From NCBI GenBank assembly GCA_002421475.1, contig DIJW01000201.1:1-12202 (forward strand): 12,202 bases of DNA. The letters run 5' to 3'. Under the pieces are notes generated by a model that had not been told where the DNA came from, searched no databases, and saw nothing but the letters and a program-made list of their open reading frames with translations. How positions within the stretch are numbered: the first letter of the stretch is position 1; the number at the start of each line of letters is the position of its first letter. The stretch comes from Thiomicrospira sp. UBA5634. GTDB lineage: Bacteria; Pseudomonadota; Gammaproteobacteria; Thiomicrospirales; Thiomicrospiraceae. Positions 11,539-12,202 of the stretch are shown piece after piece. The position numbers and the translations under genes are program-made.

Positions 11539-12202
11539 TTAGGCTCTGGCGCCGCCAGAGACTGTTACTTTTGCGCCAACTTTAGTGTTGCCGGAAGAGC
11601 CCGTGATCGGACTGTCCGGCACAGCTGGTGCAGATACAGGCCTAAAATCACGCGCACCGACAACCTGGGTTGTCGCCCCTTTCATTGACACATTACGCCC
11701 TTGTGCCCAGGCACCTTCTGTACCCGTAACACGGTCACCGCGTCCCCAATCATCTCCGGTTATCGAGAAGCCTGAATCCGCGCCATCTCCGGTAATACGA
11801 CCCGGCAATACCACTTCCTCTTGTGATCCACGAGGTACCCAAGATTGTTGGCTATCGCCGGTGACTCGACCTTCACCGCCGCTGAAGTCACCCGTTAATG
11901 ACGAGCCGAGATTCGGCTTTGTCATGGGTTGAACAACCATCAACTGCGGAAAGTCCGATTCACCTTCCATCGCCGCAGTGGTCATTTGACACATCACGGC
12001 AGAATGGTCTGCGCCTTGGTAAGGCGTTCCGGTCAAAGGTCCGCATACCCCTTTCTGGCTACCGGTCAAGCCGATAGGCGCTGGTTGCGTCCCACTGATA
12101 GGTCTGGCATTTTGCGCCCCACGTTTGACCGTGTCCGGTTTAAGCTTTTTTGGTTCGACCTCGCACGCTTCGTCAGAATCCAAGCTCATATAAGGTGTCC
12201 CG
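11539..12202 (-). CDS. csoS2: CsoS2 scaffold protein, C-terminal part only
   Basis: Intrinsically disordered protein that links Rubisco (by N-terminal repeats) to the shell (by C-terminal repeats) and drives assembly. The open frame runs through the right edge (GTPY before the first Met), so only the last 220 residues are seen. These are the C-terminal region with repeated [V/I/L]-T-G motifs (LTGSQ, LTGTPYQG, LTGDF, VTGDS, ITGDG, ITGDDWGRGDRVTGTEG, ITGSS) and paired cysteines (GVCGPL, VMCQM). The end, KVTVSGGARA, matches the conserved CsoS2 C-terminal peptide that anchors in the shell. The ribosomal frameshift site known from some CsoS2 genes would lie upstream, outside the window. cbbL and cbbS are expected upstream. 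Confidence 0.95.
   Translation of the reverse strand, partial: GTPYMSLDSDEACEVEPKKLKPDTVKRGAQNARPISGTQPAPIGLTGSQKGVCGPLTGTPYQGADHSAVMCQMTTAAMEGESDFPQLMVVQPMTKPNLGSSLTGDFSGGEGRVTGDSQQSWVPRGSQEEVVLPGRITGDGADSGFSITGDDWGRGDRVTGTEGAWAQGRNVSMKGATTQVVGARDFRPVSAPAVPDSPITGSSGNTKVGAKVTVSGGARA

Noticed and set aside
1..12202. Insertion sequence, prophage or recent horizontal transfer junction
   Set aside because: No transposase, integrase, tRNA gene or flanking long repeat is visible, and codon use looks even across the genes.

Overview
This window is most of an alpha-carboxysome and CO2-concentrating-mechanism (CCM) island from a chemolithoautotrophic gammaproteobacterium. The gene set and the moderate, slightly AT-leaning base composition fit the Thiomicrospira / Thiomicrorhabdus / Hydrogenovibrio group of sulfur oxidisers. 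The genus is an inference from gene content and was not tested by any search.

Layout from left to right. (1) Positions 1-2950, + strand: the 3' part of a CPH-type (copper/silver) P1B ATPase, a HugZ-like split-barrel protein, and the heat-shock sigma factor rpoH, which has its own promoter and a terminator. This looks like ordinary chromosomal flank. (2) Positions 2984-4223, - strand: rdgB followed almost without a gap by csoS1D, the gated tandem-BMC carboxysome shell protein. (3) Positions 4349-5020, + strand: a DUF1275/YoaK-type membrane protein of unknown function. (4) Positions 5044-7367, - strand: sbtA (sodium/bicarbonate symporter), sbtB (PII-like regulator) and a CbbR/CcmR-type LysR regulator, closely spaced as one operon. 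(5) Positions 7485-12202, - strand: the distal half of the cso operon, in transcription order csoS2 (3' part), csoSCA, csoS4A, csoS4B, csoS1, csoS1, a ferritin-like gene, acRAF and an unrecognised 67-residue protein. A clear intrinsic terminator closes it. cbbL and cbbS would be expected just beyond the right edge.

How the parts would work together (known family roles plus inference): SbtA imports bicarbonate, under likely control by SbtB and by the LysR regulator. CsoS2 and the CsoS1/CsoS4/CsoS1D proteins build the shell. CsoSCA converts bicarbonate to CO2 inside it. acRAF helps Rubisco assembly.

The points most worth a second look are the small disordered protein with a penultimate-region tryptophan at the end of the cso operon (possible McdB-like adaptor or new carboxysome component), an SbtB that lacks the usual T-loop arginines and C-terminal CGPxGC-type motif, a ferritin-like protein with altered metal-site residues, a repeated leader element in front of both csoS1 copies, and the DUF1275 protein embedded in the CCM island. 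No mcdA/parA, cbbQ or cbbO gene, RNA gene, CRISPR or mobile element is visible. No gene-free stretch exceeds about 200 bases.
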